Of a DNA stretch of 32,254 nt, positions 23,575-32,135 are shown piece by piece. Below the pieces are notes generated by a model. It searched no databases. It saw nothing but the letters and a program-made list of their open reading frames with translations, and was not told the DNA's origin. Positions within the stretch are counted from its first letter, which is position 1. Each line of letters opens with the position of its first letter. Source of the DNA: Parachlamydiaceae bacterium (GTDB lineage Bacteria > Chlamydiota > Chlamydiia > Chlamydiales > Parachlamydiaceae); assembly GCA_013813265.1 (NCBI GenBank), contig JACCRY010000224.1:1-32254 (forward strand). The letters run 5' to 3'. Both the position numbers and the translations under genes were made by a program.

Positions 23575-24957
23575 ATGAGTATCCTTAGTCCATATAGCAG
23601 TTTGAGCCACCTTGAAATTAATGAAGATAATATTTCGTCTGCTGCTCCCATACTTAATCGCGCCTACCCTGTTGAACTTGCTGACTTCATTGCTGATCAA
23701 ACAGAAGAACAGCAGCGATTAATTTTTAATGCTCTAACATCTGAGAAAGCTGTTTTGACTTTTGAGTATCTTCCATTTTTCATTCAAAAACTATTTCTAG
23801 AAACTTTTCCTCTTGAACGAAGTGCCCCTCTTTTAAATTCGTTGTCCCCAGACGATCGCACAGCTCTGCTTGAAGAACTTCCACCCGAATTTGTTAGCTT
23901 GGTCCTAAAACATCTCTCTCCTGAAGAACGCGCTCTTTCCATACGTTTACTTGGATATCCCAAAAACAGCGTAGGGCGATTGATGACCCCCGATTATATG
24001 ACAGTTAAGCTTAATTGGACCGTTCAAGAGGTTTTGGATCACATTCGGAAAGAGGGACATGACAGCGAAACCCTTAATGTCGTCTATGCAGTTAATGATG
24101 AAGGTGTTCTTCTTGAAGATTTCCGTATTCGTGAATTTCTTTTAAATCCTTTAGATGCAGTCATCAAAAATTTGGCTGACCACAAATTTATTTCATTAAA
24201 TGTTACAGATTCTTCTGAAAGTGCCATCCGACTATTTAGAAGATACGGACGTTCAGCCCTTCCTGTCCTCGATCAAAAGGGAGTTCTTTTAGGAATTGTC
24301 ACAGTTGACGACATTATGGAACTTTCTGTGGAGGAAGACACAGAAGATATTCAAAAAGGGGGGGGTGTCGCTGCACTAAGGGAACCCTATATGGCTGTCT
24401 CCCTGATGACACTCATACAAAAAAGGCTTGGGTGGCTGTCCGTATTGTTCATGGGGGAGCTTTTTACAGCCTCAGCTATGGGTTATTTTGAGGGTGAGAT
24501 CTCAAAAGCGGTGGTTCTTTCACTTTTTCTACCTCTAATTATCTCTAGTGGAGGAAATGCAGGTTCTCAAGCCTCTACATTGATTGTTAGAGCGATCGCT
24601 CTTGGTGAAGTTACTCTTAGAGACTGGTGGAGAATCATGCAAAAAGAAATTTTCTCAGGCCTCATCTTAGGAATATTTCTTGGAACTTTAGGCTTTTTAC
24701 GTGTTGCTATCTGGGGATATGCTTTTACAGAGTATGGAGAACATTGGCTTTTATTAGCTTTAACAATTTTGTTTTCACTTATGGGAATAGTCCTTTGGGG
24801 GACCCTTACAGGATCCATGCTTCCCTTAATTCTAAATCGATGCGGCTTCGACCCGGCAACTTCATCGACCCCGTTTGTTGCCACCCTTGTGGACGTAACA
24901 GGGGTTCTCATTTACTTTAATATTGCTCTTATCATTTTGCGCGGAACGCTGCTTTAA
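23575..24957 (+). CDS. mgtE: Magnesium transporter MgtE
   Basis: Homodimeric Mg2+ channel of the inner membrane. The N domain (about 15-125) has the helical superfold with LLEELPPEFVSLVLKHLSPEE; a pair of CBS domains follows (GRLMTPDYMTVK.., YGRSALPVLDQKGVLLGIVTVDD), then the plug-helix region and five membrane helices. The pore signature SSGGNAGSQASTLIVRAIALGE and the Mg-binding Asp in LVDVTGVLIYFNIALIIL are present. I set the start at the ATG at 23575 (460 residues) because GGAG lies six bases ahead; another ATG at 23563 is in frame but overlaps that site. It is probably co-transcribed with the muramidase. No M-box or other leader fits in the 51-base gap. Confidence 0.95.
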   Translation: MSILSPYSSLSHLEINEDNISSAAPILNRAYPVELADFIADQTEEQQRLIFNALTSEKAVLTFEYLPFFIQKLFLETFPLERSAPLLNSLSPDDRTALLEELPPEFVSLVLKHLSPEERALSIRLLGYPKNSVGRLMTPDYMTVKLNWTVQEVLDHIRKEGHDSETLNVVYAVNDEGVLLEDFRIREFLLNPLDAVIKNLADHKFISLNVTDSSESAIRLFRRYGRSALPVLDQKGVLLGIVTVDDIMELSVEEDTEDIQKGGGVAALREPYMAVSLMTLIQKRLGWLSVLFMGELFTASAMGYFEGEISKAVVLSLFLPLIISSGGNAGSQASTLIVRAIALGEVTLRDWWRIMQKEIFSGLILGIFLGTLGFLRVAIWGYAFTEYGEHWLLLALTILFSLMGIVLWGTLTGSMLPLILNRCGFDPATSSTPFVATLVDVTGVLIYFNIALIILRGTLL

Positions 24958-24958
24958 T

Positions 24959-25008
24959 CCAATTTCGAGCGAGGAAACTCGCCTAAGTTTCGTCCCGCTT
25001 TCGATTGG
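24959..25008. repeat. 50-bp palindrome after mgtE
   Basis: ccaatttcgagcg at the left pairs imperfectly with cgctttcgattgg at the right, enclosing the tight hairpin gcgag-gaaa-ctcgc. It starts one base after the mgtE stop, so it may act as a transcript end or stabiliser; there is no T run. Confidence 0.5.
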
Positions 25009-25080
25009 TCGATGGGGATTCAATCCCATAGAAATAGGTTTGAGATAGATTTAAAATATTTCTATAATGCAATCGCCCTG

Positions 25081-25185
25081 CTCTCAGTTAAATTAATTTG
25101 AAAGTGAAAGAAAATATGTGTTAATTTCTTAAATCAACAAGTTTATCTAAACAAGTAGTCCCTCTCTTTGTTCCCTTTGGTCTAA
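25081..25185 (+). repeat. 105-bp inverted repeat, left copy
   Basis: Runs from ctctcagttaa to ccctttggtctaa. The complement of 27809-27913 is the same with only two differences (gttaAatt/gttaGgtt-type position and aaatCaac/aaatTaac). Outside these limits the flanks are unrelated. The pair encloses the kinase-like gene. Part of the repeat is read in frame into different downstream tails in the two copies. Confidence 0.88.
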
Positions 25186-25325
25186 TTCAAGCGATTACTG
25201 AATTAAGATTTATAGATCTGCCAATTTCTAAAGAGAAAATAAAACCGTACCAGTTTGATGAGGATGGCTCACTAGTAAGCGTTTGGCGAAAAATTAATCA
25301 CCTCTTCGGGGGTTATAGAGTTAGC
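25125..25325 (+). pseudogene. Coding remnant, left repeat copy
   Basis: 67 open codons without a start: SKQVVPLFVPFGLIQAITEL, then RFIDLPISKEKIKPYQFDED and WRKINHLFGGYRG before a stop. Composition is protein-like. Shortly downstream another frame gives MENPEKFMTSTYVNYFESAQ (25343 onward). I do not recognise either. They look like pieces of one or two lost genes. Confidence 0.45.
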
Positions 25326-25485
25326 AGATGTTAAATTTGGCATGGAAAATCCTGAAAAATTTATGACCAGCACATACGTTAATTATTTTGAATCTGCTCA
25401 AAAAAACAGATCAAAATCAATATAAGTCCCTTTTACTACACATTTACAGCTGAAGTATACTAGGCATTCTAGTCAATTTAACTGC

Positions 25486-25512
25486 GCAAACAATTTCTTA
25501 ACAATTGTTTGC
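25486..25512. terminator. Perfect 10-bp hairpin
   Basis: gcaaacaatt (25486-25495) pairs exactly with aattgtttgc (25503-25512) around a 7-base loop. There is no T run, so the terminator role is tentative. Confidence 0.35.
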
Positions 25513-25558
25513 ATATTTTGGATGACTTCGCTCGAAGCTAAATTAAGCGTTGAATATA

Positions 25559-25616
25559 CGAATAGATAAACGAAAAGAACCTTAATTAAAAAAACTAGGG
25601 TTCATTTCGCTATTCG
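25559..25616. repeat. Imperfect palindrome downstream of kinase-like gene
   Basis: cgaatag..gaaaagaacc at the left against gggttcatttcgctattcg at the right, with an A/T-rich centre. It could end the minus-strand transcript of the kinase-like gene. Confidence 0.45.
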
Positions 25617-25641
25617 ATCCCAGAGTTATGACACCATGTCC

Positions 25642-26718
25642 TCAGGATATTTGGAAAAAGTATTCTGATAATGCCTGTTGACTCCATTGTGGGCTAAATC
25701 CATGAACTTCAAGATCTTCAGTGAGCAGTGAGAGGAGCTGGCGGGCCAATTCTTTCCGGTTTTCATATGAGAGATTAGAATTCATAGTGAGGTCCCTAGC
25801 ACTTTTAACCCAACTTTTAAGATATGTGATGGTAAAATCTAATAATTTATAGTTTTCAGTAAAATTGAATGGTTTTTCAACGAAGTCAATTAATGTTACC
25901 GTTCCATCCTCTTTTACACGGAGATTGCTAAATGACAAGTCAAAAGGAATTTTATTTTCATAGGATACTTTAATAAAATGCTGAACTTGTTTAAGGTGAT
26001 GCTCATTCCCTAAATCCACCTCTGCAGGAATAAACTCTACTAAAAAATACTTGTCAGTTAGAGCTGTCTCGATATTGTAGATTGTAGAAACAGACAGGCC
26101 CAATCGTACAGCTTCGTGGTAGTTATTAATCGAATTTTGCATATATACAGGAGCCTTTACTTCATTAAATGATTTGCTATCTGCAGCATATAGTTTAATC
26201 AGAAGTTTATCATTGCTCACTCCATTTTGAATTGTAGTTAGTCCATTAAATTTATAGGCATTCATAAAAGAGCCTTTTGCAAAGCGAGTGAGACTAAAGC
26301 TCTCCTTCCCTTTCACAAGACAGCCCTTTTCCGAAGACCAAAATAACTTCTCGTATTCTCCGGGACTATTCCTTTTTTTACATGGTGTTGCTGGAAGAGT
26401 TGATTGTTTAGCTTTGACACATAGTAAATTACTCATGATAATTTTTCTAAATTGATTAGCAATTTCTAAAATGGTCAATGTATATTCTTTTCGTTCGATA
26501 ACTCTGTTAGGCTGCAAAATGATGTTCGAGCATGTTGGTTTTTCTTTACCACTATTAAAAAGAGATGATATACCTTCGTGGCTTCTTAGTTTTTTTAATA
26601 AAGGCTCATCAGATGAAATAAGAGGGAATGAATTTTCTCTCTTACGTGGTGAGCATGACTTGTTTTGTAAAAAAATATCCATATCTATTTTCTTTGGGCT
26701 ATTAACTGCCTTTATCAT
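25642..26718 (-). CDS. Atypical protein-kinase-fold protein
   Basis: 358 residues. AAGGA lies seven bases before the ATG. The first ~130 residues are disordered and basic (SPRKRENSFPLISSDEPLLK), without a Sec signal. From about 140 a divergent kinase fold can be read: glycine-loop-like FAKGSFMNAYKF, Lys175 in LLIKLYAAD, an alpha-C-like helix, a hinge-like YFLVEFIPAE, a catalytic loop IPFDLSFSNLRV with Asp260 and Asn265, and LIDFVEKPF with Asp278. The 5- and 18-residue spacings equal those of PKA (Asp166, Asn171, Asp184). HRD is reduced to FD and DFG to DFV. Catalysis is thus possible but unproven. It is framed by two inverted 105-bp repeats in a gene-poor zone. An injected effector acting on host proteins is a reasonable guess; a pseudokinase or small-molecule kinase are alternatives. 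Confidence 0.72.
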   Translation of the reverse strand: MIKAVNSPKKIDMDIFLQNKSCSPRKRENSFPLISSDEPLLKKLRSHEGISSLFNSGKEKPTCSNIILQPNRVIERKEYTLTILEIANQFRKIIMSNLLCVKAKQSTLPATPCKKRNSPGEYEKLFWSSEKGCLVKGKESFSLTRFAKGSFMNAYKFNGLTTIQNGVSNDKLLIKLYAADSKSFNEVKAPVYMQNSINNYHEAVRLGLSVSTIYNIETALTDKYFLVEFIPAEVDLGNEHHLKQVQHFIKVSYENKIPFDLSFSNLRVKEDGTVTLIDFVEKPFNFTENYKLLDFTITYLKSWVKSARDLTMNSNLSYENRKELARQLLSLLTEDLEVHGFSPQWSQQALSEYFFQIS

Positions 26719-27261
26719 CGTATTTCCTTTTTTATTCTATAAATTTGTTACACGTCAAATCTTGTCTACTATTAAGGAGCAGCAGAGCAAAATAATTCAA
26801 AGTATAATATCTTATACTTTGACAATACATTGGCTTTTTGCGTTGTTTTTAGGAATGCCAAAAAACGAAAGCTAAAAATGCATTCGATGGTAATTCTAGC
26901 TAAATCAGGCTTATTTGAAAAGATAAATATTTCAGGGCATGCTTTTTAAGTAAATTTATGAAATAAATTTCATTGACAGTGCATGTGGAATATTGTCTTA
27001 AGTAATCATGGGCTCGATTTGAGCTGCCCAACAAGTTACAGTCGCGAGCGAGTAAGCGTCAATTTTGTACGCCTACATTTTCTTTGCGCCCTTTACGCCT
27101 TTTGCTGCTCGTTAAAAAGGAGTTAGTTTTTGTTTAAATCCATTTCGAAAAAAACCTCTTTAGCGTAGCTAAAACTCAAATGCTATCTATCTGGTGAAAT
27201 GGATTTTTTTTAAAGCAAAGCGCGGCAGTTTTATGATACGCTTATCGGAAAACAACATCAT
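26719..27261. other. Gene-free stretch upstream of kinase-like gene
   Basis: No convincing gene. A 9-bp hairpin caaagtata / tatactttg (about 26798-26822) lies 80-100 bases upstream of the kinase-like gene and could be regulatory. A palindrome (27136-27206) is described separately. A 24-codon ORF at 26878 has no ribosome binding site. Confidence 0.4.
27136..27206. repeat. Palindrome with perfect 11-bp ends
   Basis: aaatccatttc (27136-27146) pairs with gaaatggattt (27196-27206), and an inner hairpin tttagc-gta-gctaaa (27159-27173) sits at the axis. Weaker symmetry (taagcgt at about 27053 and its complement near 27241) suggests an originally larger element. Confidence 0.5.
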
Positions 27262-27371
27262 TTTTTGAAACACAGAGGCACGGAGGACACAGAGGGAACA
27301 GAAGAGAATTTAAATATTTCCCTACCTCTGTGCCTCTCTCTGTGTCCTCTGTACCTCTGTGTTTCAAAAAC
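27262..27371. repeat. 110-bp inverted repeat, ctctgtg type
   Basis: tttttgaaacacagaggcac (from 27262) faces its complement gtacctctgtgtttcaaaaa (to 27371), with a ggacacagagg / cctctgtgtcc continuation. The centre is AT-rich. The wording resembles the 9672-9911 element ('gccgcagagaac') and the 28160-28200 segment. Confidence 0.7.
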
Positions 27372-27707
27372 AATTGGTGCAAAAAACCTGATATTTAGGA
27401 AAAGTAGAAAAAGGCGCAAAAATCATTGAAAACTCGGATGGGTATAATGGACGCTTATGTTAAGTAAAATAGCAAAACACTTCTGCATAAGATCGGATGA
27501 ATTTACGTACGGCAAAAACATTTTGTAGCGTCATAGAAAGTGAGTTTAAGATCATTTTTGATGAAAAATACATTGTATGGTTTGTTTCAGGGATTTCAAA
27601 GAAATAAAGAAATGGATTTGTAAGGGAGAAAGTTATTATTGCCAAGAGCCAAATGGGAGCTCAAGCTGGCTGGGGGTATTAGCTCATGAAAGAAAGAGTT
27701 GGTCATT

Positions 27708-27869
27708 TTAATTAGTATTTTCATTGCCCCTTACAAAGCATTCAAAAACAACCTTGTTATCGGGCGCCACGCTTACCATAGGATCCCTGTTTTCTCCGTG
27801 GTATTCTTTTAGACCAAAGGGAACAAAGAGAGGGACTACTTGTTTAGATAAACTTGTTAATTTAAGAAA
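27708..27869 (-). pseudogene. Coding remnant, right repeat copy
   Basis: 53 open codons without a start. The first 20 are shared with the left remnant apart from one residue (SKQVVPLFVPFGL), after which the sequence changes to KEYHGENRDPMVSVAPDNKV and VFECFVRGNENTN before a TAA. The change falls exactly at the edge of the 105-bp repeat (27809). Confidence 0.45.
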
Positions 27870-27913
27870 TTAACACATATTTTCTTTCACTTTCAAATTA
27901 ACTTAACTGAGAG
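27809..27913 (-). repeat. 105-bp inverted repeat, right copy
   Basis: Complement of 25081-25185 with two mismatches in 105 bases. The two copies face each other 2.6 kb apart. Confidence 0.88.
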
Positions 27914-28102
27914 TGAACAATGAATGTTGCTCTCGAAGAGGTACTCATTTTTGCGATGAGCCAAGGAAACTTGTGCATATACCTGGCTCGCCATTAATCG
28001 ATAAAGATTGGTCATGATTGTTGTCTTTTGTTCCTCATTTTTCGCATGGTTTAAAGACTCAAATATTTGTCTCATTTGAACTGATTTTCCGAGCTTATGC
28101 AT
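27893..28102 (-). pseudogene. Helical ORF remnant running into repeat
   Basis: 69 codons, MHKLGKSVQMRQIFESLNHA, then EEQKTTIMTNLYRLMASQVY and AHRKNEYLFES, followed by a tail encoded by the 105-bp repeat. There is no ribosome binding site upstream of the ATG. The helical, protein-like sequence suggests a gene cut by the repeat; it may alternatively be a short functional gene. I do not recognise it. Confidence 0.4.
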
Positions 28103-28274
28103 GGTTTTTTAAACAGATATCTTCTCTTGTCAACGGCACATTATTCATGTATTTTAATGTTTTCTTTGTGTCTTTGCGCCTTTTTCTGTTTCTCTGTGTT
28201 AAAAAAAGCACTTTCGTAATATAACACTGTCTGATTAAAAACCTCTCTCTCTGCGCTCCACGAAGCACACACAA

Positions 28275-28311
28275 CTAGTACACAGTCAAACTTAAATTAA
28301 TAGTGTACTAG
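28275..28311. mobile_element. 37-bp miniature palindrome at glyQS end
   Basis: ctagtacac (28275-28283) and gtgtactag (28303-28311) are exact inverted ends around a 19-base AT-rich centre. The ends match those of the 166-bp element at 21982-22147. The glyQS stop codon (28308-28310) lies inside the right end. As a hairpin it may also close the glyQS transcript. Confidence 0.6.
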
Positions 28312-31300
28312 CGTTCTGCCTGAATTTTACTAAAGTCCAACAACTGAGAAAATCGACCAAAAACCCGCTGCAAAAGAGCCAAACGATTAGCCTTAAGATT
28401 CGGATCATTATCCAAAATTTTTACTTTCTCAAAAAGTTCTGCAAGCTTAGGTTGCAATTCAGCTATTGTTTCATAAGCAACGTCATACCGTTTTTCTGAC
28501 ATCGCACTGTCAAAAGAAAGATGACTACTTTCTAATGCAGCATTTAAATTGCGCTCAGCATCTTCTTTAAGCCAGTCAGACGAGAAGGAATGCACTTGCT
28601 GCCCCTCCAGTTGTCCTTTAGCACGCTTATAGACTTCATAGAGCAAGGGGAATTTAGGATTGTTGATCCGGAAAAAATGCAACGCCCGAACTTTATAAAA
28701 TGCATCGCAGATATCATCTACACCTGAAGAAAGGGCTGCTTCAATTTCATCCTTTGCAAAACCATCCTCTAAAAATACTGTTTTTACTCGATTGATAATG
28801 AATGATTCCATTTCCTGTAAAAGCTTCACCTTTTCCTTCGTTGCGGCCATGGTAAAATGATCAAAACAAGCTGACAAGGTTTCATGCAGGGGCAATTTCA
28901 TCTTGTCTCTAATGACCATTTTAATGATCCCCAATGCCTGACGACGCAATGCATACGGATCGCTGGAAGATGTCGGCTTCAAATCTGCAATAAAACAACC
29001 AATAATATTATCCAATTTATCTGAAAGGCTCAAAATGATTCCAGTTTCTGTCGACGGCAATGAAGCACCCTCTTTTCGTGGCATCCATTGTTCCTCAAGG
29101 GCCATTGCGACTTCTGAATTTTCTCCTTGAGCTTCAGCATAATAACGTCCAATAGTCCCTTGAAGATCAGGAAACTCGTGGACCATTTCGGAAACCAAAT
29201 CTGCTTTAGAAAGTTCTGCTGCTCGTTGAGCTTTTTCAGGAGTTCCGATTTTAAGAAGTGTTTGAAGGTATTGCGCATGCTTCTGCAAACGTTTTACTTT
29301 GGCATCCAGAGTGCCCAATTCTTTTTGAAATGTCACATTTTTTAGCTTCTCATTTAGTTTATCTAAAGGAATGCTGACTCCTTGTTCATACAAAAAGACT
29401 CCGTCGCTCAAACGTGCTGAAAGAACTTTTTTATTTCCTTGGGCAATCGCATCGGTTGCCAAAGTATTCGCTGTAATGACAAACAAATTTTTAAGGGTTC
29501 CATCCTTAGCTACAACCGGAAAATACTTTTGATGCTCGACCATTTCTGACATAAGCACTTCTTTAGGGATCCTTAAAAAGGACGTGTCAAAAGTCGCCGC
29601 CATCACTTCAGGCCATTCTACAAGATGGATTACCTGAGGCAATACTTCATTACGCGCTACAATCGATGCATCAAGCTCTTTTTCAAGGGCATCAAGTTGT
29701 GAACAAATCCGTTGCTTACGCTCTTCCATCTTAACAATGACGTGCTGATCATACAGAGAAGAAAAGTAATCTTTGGCATGCGAAATTGAAAATGGATGAT
29801 TTGCTAGCTGTCGATGTCCCCAAGAAATGCGATCAGTTGAAAGTTCCCCGATTATAAATGGGACAACCTGATCCCCAAATAGTGCCACAAGCCAGCGCAA
29901 GGGTCGTGGATAGGTAATATCTAAATTCCCCCAACGCATTTTTTTGGGAAAATCAAGGTTTAAAACCATGCCTGGCAGCTGTTCTGCTAAAATCTCTGCA
30001 GTAGAACGTCCAGGAATTGACTTCACTGCGACTAAATAGTCTACTCCTTTATTTGAACGAATAAGGACCTCTGGATCCTTTTGTTCCTTGGTTTCAGCTA
30101 AAGTAAAGGCCGGCTTTCCGACTGAACGAAAAAAACCTTCCCCGGTTGCTGATGGGTGACCGTTCTCATCAAAGGCGCGGTCCAGCGCAGGACCTCGTTT
30201 CTCAGCTGTTGTTTCACGAGTTCCGAGAGCAAGGCCTGTAACATACAGCACTAAACGTCGTGGTGTACCATCGGCATGAATTTTGGTGTAAGAAATACCT
30301 GCTTTATCGAACAATTCTTTAGCTGCCTTCTCCAAGTTTCGTGCACCAATCGGCACAAACGTTGCAGGAAGTTCCTCCGAACCGATTTCTAATACAAAAT
30401 CTTCGCTCTTTGTGGGATCAACAGGAGATGAAATAAATTCTGAGTGCAAAGAAACTGGAGTTTGAATAGCGGATGTTTTTTCTTTAAATCGATTTAACAG
30501 TGGATATCCAAGTTCCTTTCTACTGTTTACATAGCTTTCAGCGATCTGCCTGGATAACTCACGAATTCTAGCGATATAGCCTGTCCGCTCTGTAACGGAA
30601 ATGACTCCCCGTGCATCGAGAAGGTTAAAAGCATGGGAAGCTTTAATCACAAAGTCATAAGCAGGAATTGGAAGTTTTGCCTGAATTAAAGCTTTTGCCT
30701 CCCTCTCGTAATCTTCAAAATGGCGAAACCACATGGAAGTATCTGCATTTTCAAAATTATAATGGCTCCATTGGACTTCTCCATTATAATAAATGTCGCC
30801 ATACGTGAGTTGATCATCAAATTGCAAGTCGAAAATGCTGTCAACCTTTTGAAGATATAATGCTAATCGCTCCAATCCGTAAGTTATCTCAGAAGTTACA
30901 GGTTTAAGTGAAATTCCACCAAGACATTGAAAGTAGGTAAATTGCGTAACCTCCATTCCATCCATCCAAACTTCCCATCCAAGCCCCCAAGCCCCTTGGG
31001 TGGGCGACTCCCAGTCATCATGCACAAAACGCATATCGTGCTGTGAAAGATCGAATCCAATGGCTTCTAGAGAGCGTAAGCAAAGGTCTAAAACTTCTGG
31101 GGGAGAAGGTTTTAAGATCACTTGCCCCTGAAAGTAGTGCTGAACGCGATTCGGATTTTGCCCGTAGCGACCGTCAGAAGGGCGGCGACATGGCTCGAAG
31201 TAAACAGCTTTATAAGGTTCAGGACCAAGACAGCGCAAAAATGTTGTTGGATTAAACGTTCCAGCCCCTGTTTCAAGGTCATAGCCTTGATGGATCACAC

Positions 31301-31364
31301 ACCCCTGCTTTTCCCAAAAAGCAGCCAATCTTTTAAGCATTTCTTGAAACGTAACAACACTCAT
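28308..31364 (-). CDS. glyQS: Glycyl-tRNA synthetase, alpha-beta fusion
   Basis: Charges tRNA-Gly with glycine. Most bacteria with the tetrameric enzyme encode alpha (GlyQ) and beta (GlyS) separately; here both are in one 1018-residue chain, as in Chlamydia. The alpha part (about 1-300) has the class II core: [68 protein letters not shown] and the motif-3 helix [15 protein letters not shown] ~30-residue linker leads to the beta part ([38 protein letters not shown]; an HD-like and anticodon-binding end with [19 protein letters not shown]). AGGAG lies five bases before the ATG at 31364; a GTG two codons upstream overlaps this site. The stop codon lies in a miniature palindrome. Confidence 0.97.
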   Translation of the reverse strand: MSVVTFQEMLKRLAAFWEKQGCVIHQGYDLETGAGTFNPTTFLRCLGPEPYKAVYFEPCRRPSDGRYGQNPNRVQHYFQGQVILKPSPPEVLDLCLRSLEAIGFDLSQHDMRFVHDDWESPTQGAWGLGWEVWMDGMEVTQFTYFQCLGGISLKPVTSEITYGLERLALYLQKVDSIFDLQFDDQLTYGDIYYNGEVQWSHYNFENADTSMWFRHFEDYEREAKALIQAKLPIPAYDFVIKASHAFNLLDARGVISVTERTGYIARIRELSRQIAESYVNSRKELGYPLLNRFKEKTSAIQTPVSLHSEFISSPVDPTKSEDFVLEIGSEELPATFVPIGARNLEKAAKELFDKAGISYTKIHADGTPRRLVLYVTGLALGTRETTAEKRGPALDRAFDENGHPSATGEGFFRSVGKPAFTLAETKEQKDPEVLIRSNKGVDYLVAVKSIPGRSTAEILAEQLPGMVLNLDFPKKMRWGNLDITYPRPLRWLVALFGDQVVPFIIGELSTDRISWGHRQLANHPFSISHAKDYFSSLYDQHVIVKMEERKQRICSQLDALEKELDASIVARNEVLPQVIHLVEWPEVMAATFDTSFLRIPKEVLMSEMVEHQKYFPVVAKDGTLKNLFVITANTLATDAIAQGNKKVLSARLSDGVFLYEQGVSIPLDKLNEKLKNVTFQKELGTLDAKVKRLQKHAQYLQTLLKIGTPEKAQRAAELSKADLVSEMVHEFPDLQGTIGRYYAEAQGENSEVAMALEEQWMPRKEGASLPSTETGIILSLSDKLDNIIGCFIADLKPTSSSDPYALRRQALGIIKMVIRDKMKLPLHETLSACFDHFTMAATKEKVKLLQEMESFIINRVKTVFLEDGFAKDEIEAALSSGVDDICDAFYKVRALHFFRINNPKFPLLYEVYKRAKGQLEGQQVHSFSSDWLKEDAERNLNAALESSHLSFDSAMSEKRYDVAYETIAELQPKLAELFEKVKILDNDPNLKANRLALLQRVFGRFSQLLDFSKIQAER

Positions 31365-31370
31365 TTTCAC

Positions 31371-31719
31371 TCCTGTTAAATGTCTATTATGCTATCTTCA
31401 GATTATTTTGTATAAAGAAATGAAAAGAGCATAGGGTAAGCTCACTCTTTTTATCCCAATGAGCGCCCAAAAAAATGCGAAAGGAAACAGGAGAAGATTT
31501 TAGAGGAAATAATAATTGGCCTGCAAAAGCCAATTTGGGTTTAAGAATGATCTTCTACTTTCCAGCTCTTTTGGTACTTTTTAGGTTTTTTTCTCTCTTA
31601 GCGATCAAAAGCCAAACTCTACATCAGCAAAGTAGTAGTCATACACCTTGAAATAGCAGAGGAAACTCGACAATAATATTATTTTTCACGAAGATGAGTA
31701 AACTTACCTCGTAAAAAAA
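31371..31719. other. Intergenic, upstream of glyQS
   Basis: No gene seen. A CATAAT box on the minus strand near 31388-31393 could be the glyQS -10, with a poor -35. A hairpin attggc / gccaat (about 31515-31535) lies between the two minus-strand genes and may end the 31720 transcript, though the following run is only AT-rich. No T-box leader is visible. Confidence 0.35.
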
Positions 31720-32067
31720 CTATCCAAAGTATGGGCGTCCCTCATATGCGGATGATCCGCTGGGTGTTCCTAATAATTTTGTAATAGCATCATCTGTTTG
31801 ATTGTTAGAAAAATAATGATACATTTGTTGAATTTGTCCATCTTCTTCAGGCCGTGATGATTTGTCCTTAGACTTACTTAAAGAAGAAAAAAATTGAATT
31901 GCAAAATCTTTTATAGATTCAACAAGTAGGACTAAAGTATCAACAAACTTTCCGAAAGTAATATCAAAACCACAAAAGGACCCTTTTTTACTTTTTATGC
32001 TAGCCTGGGAATCAATATTACTTTCAGTGGGACCAACTTTAGACGACACTGCTTCTTGAAATTGCAT
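31720..32067 (-). CDS. Small hypothetical protein (115 aa)
   Basis: Not recognised. I place the start at the ATG at 32067 (MQFQEAVSSKVG) because AGGTGG lies five bases ahead; the frame is open for 23 more codons upstream but those overlap the promoter. The N-terminal third is polar, a helix follows (FGKFVDTLVLLVESIKDFAI, about 40-62) that is amphipathic rather than clearly membrane-spanning, and the C-terminus is Ser/Gly/Gln-rich (GTPSGSSAYEGRPYFG). A small secreted or membrane-peripheral protein is possible. A good promoter lies at 32107-32135. Confidence 0.6.
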   Translation of the reverse strand: MQFQEAVSSKVGPTESNIDSQASIKSKKGSFCGFDITFGKFVDTLVLLVESIKDFAIQFFSSLSKSKDKSSRPEEDGQIQQMYHYFSNNQTDDAITKLLGTPSGSSAYEGRPYFG

Positions 32068-32106
32068 ATACCACCTATTTAATATAATGATTAAGATTCT
32101 TAAGAT

Positions 32107-32135
32107 TATTATAAGATATTTAGAATTATTTAGCA
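32107..32135 (-). promoter_or_regulatory. Sigma-70-type promoter
   Basis: TTGCTA (-35, 32130-32135), 17-base spacer, TATAAT (-10, 32107-32112) on the minus strand, 40 bases upstream of the ATG at 32067. A perfect -10 at the ideal spacing makes this the best promoter in the window; it also argues against the longer reading frame starting at 32136. Confidence 0.6.

Larger units (their letters stand above)
25009..25641. other. Gene-free stretch with repeats and gene debris
   Basis: No intact gene. It holds one copy of the 105-bp inverted repeat (25081-25185), a broken coding fragment (25125-25325), a 10-bp perfect hairpin gcaaacaatt / aattgtttgc (25486-25512), and an imperfect palindrome (25559-25616). 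Confidence 0.5.
27372..28274. other. Gene debris between repeat copies and glyQS
   Basis: No intact gene. On the minus strand there are three protein-like pieces without good starts: one ending at 27460 (..TLQNVFAVRKFIRSYAEVFC), the tail at 27708-27869, and the piece at 27893-28102. The latter two flank and enter the right copy of the 105-bp repeat. Near 28150-28200 'tttgtgtctttgcgcctttt' type sequence occurs, as is common in palindromic intergenic elements. Confidence 0.4.

Noticed and set aside
28308-31364. Two separate genes glyQ and glyS joined by sequencing error
   Set aside because: The frame is continuous through a linker and a fused enzyme is the known state in Chlamydiae.
31371-31719. 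T-box leader upstream of glyQS
   Set aside because: The conserved TGG-acceptor T-box segment and an antiterminator fold are not seen, and T-boxes are not expected in Chlamydiae.
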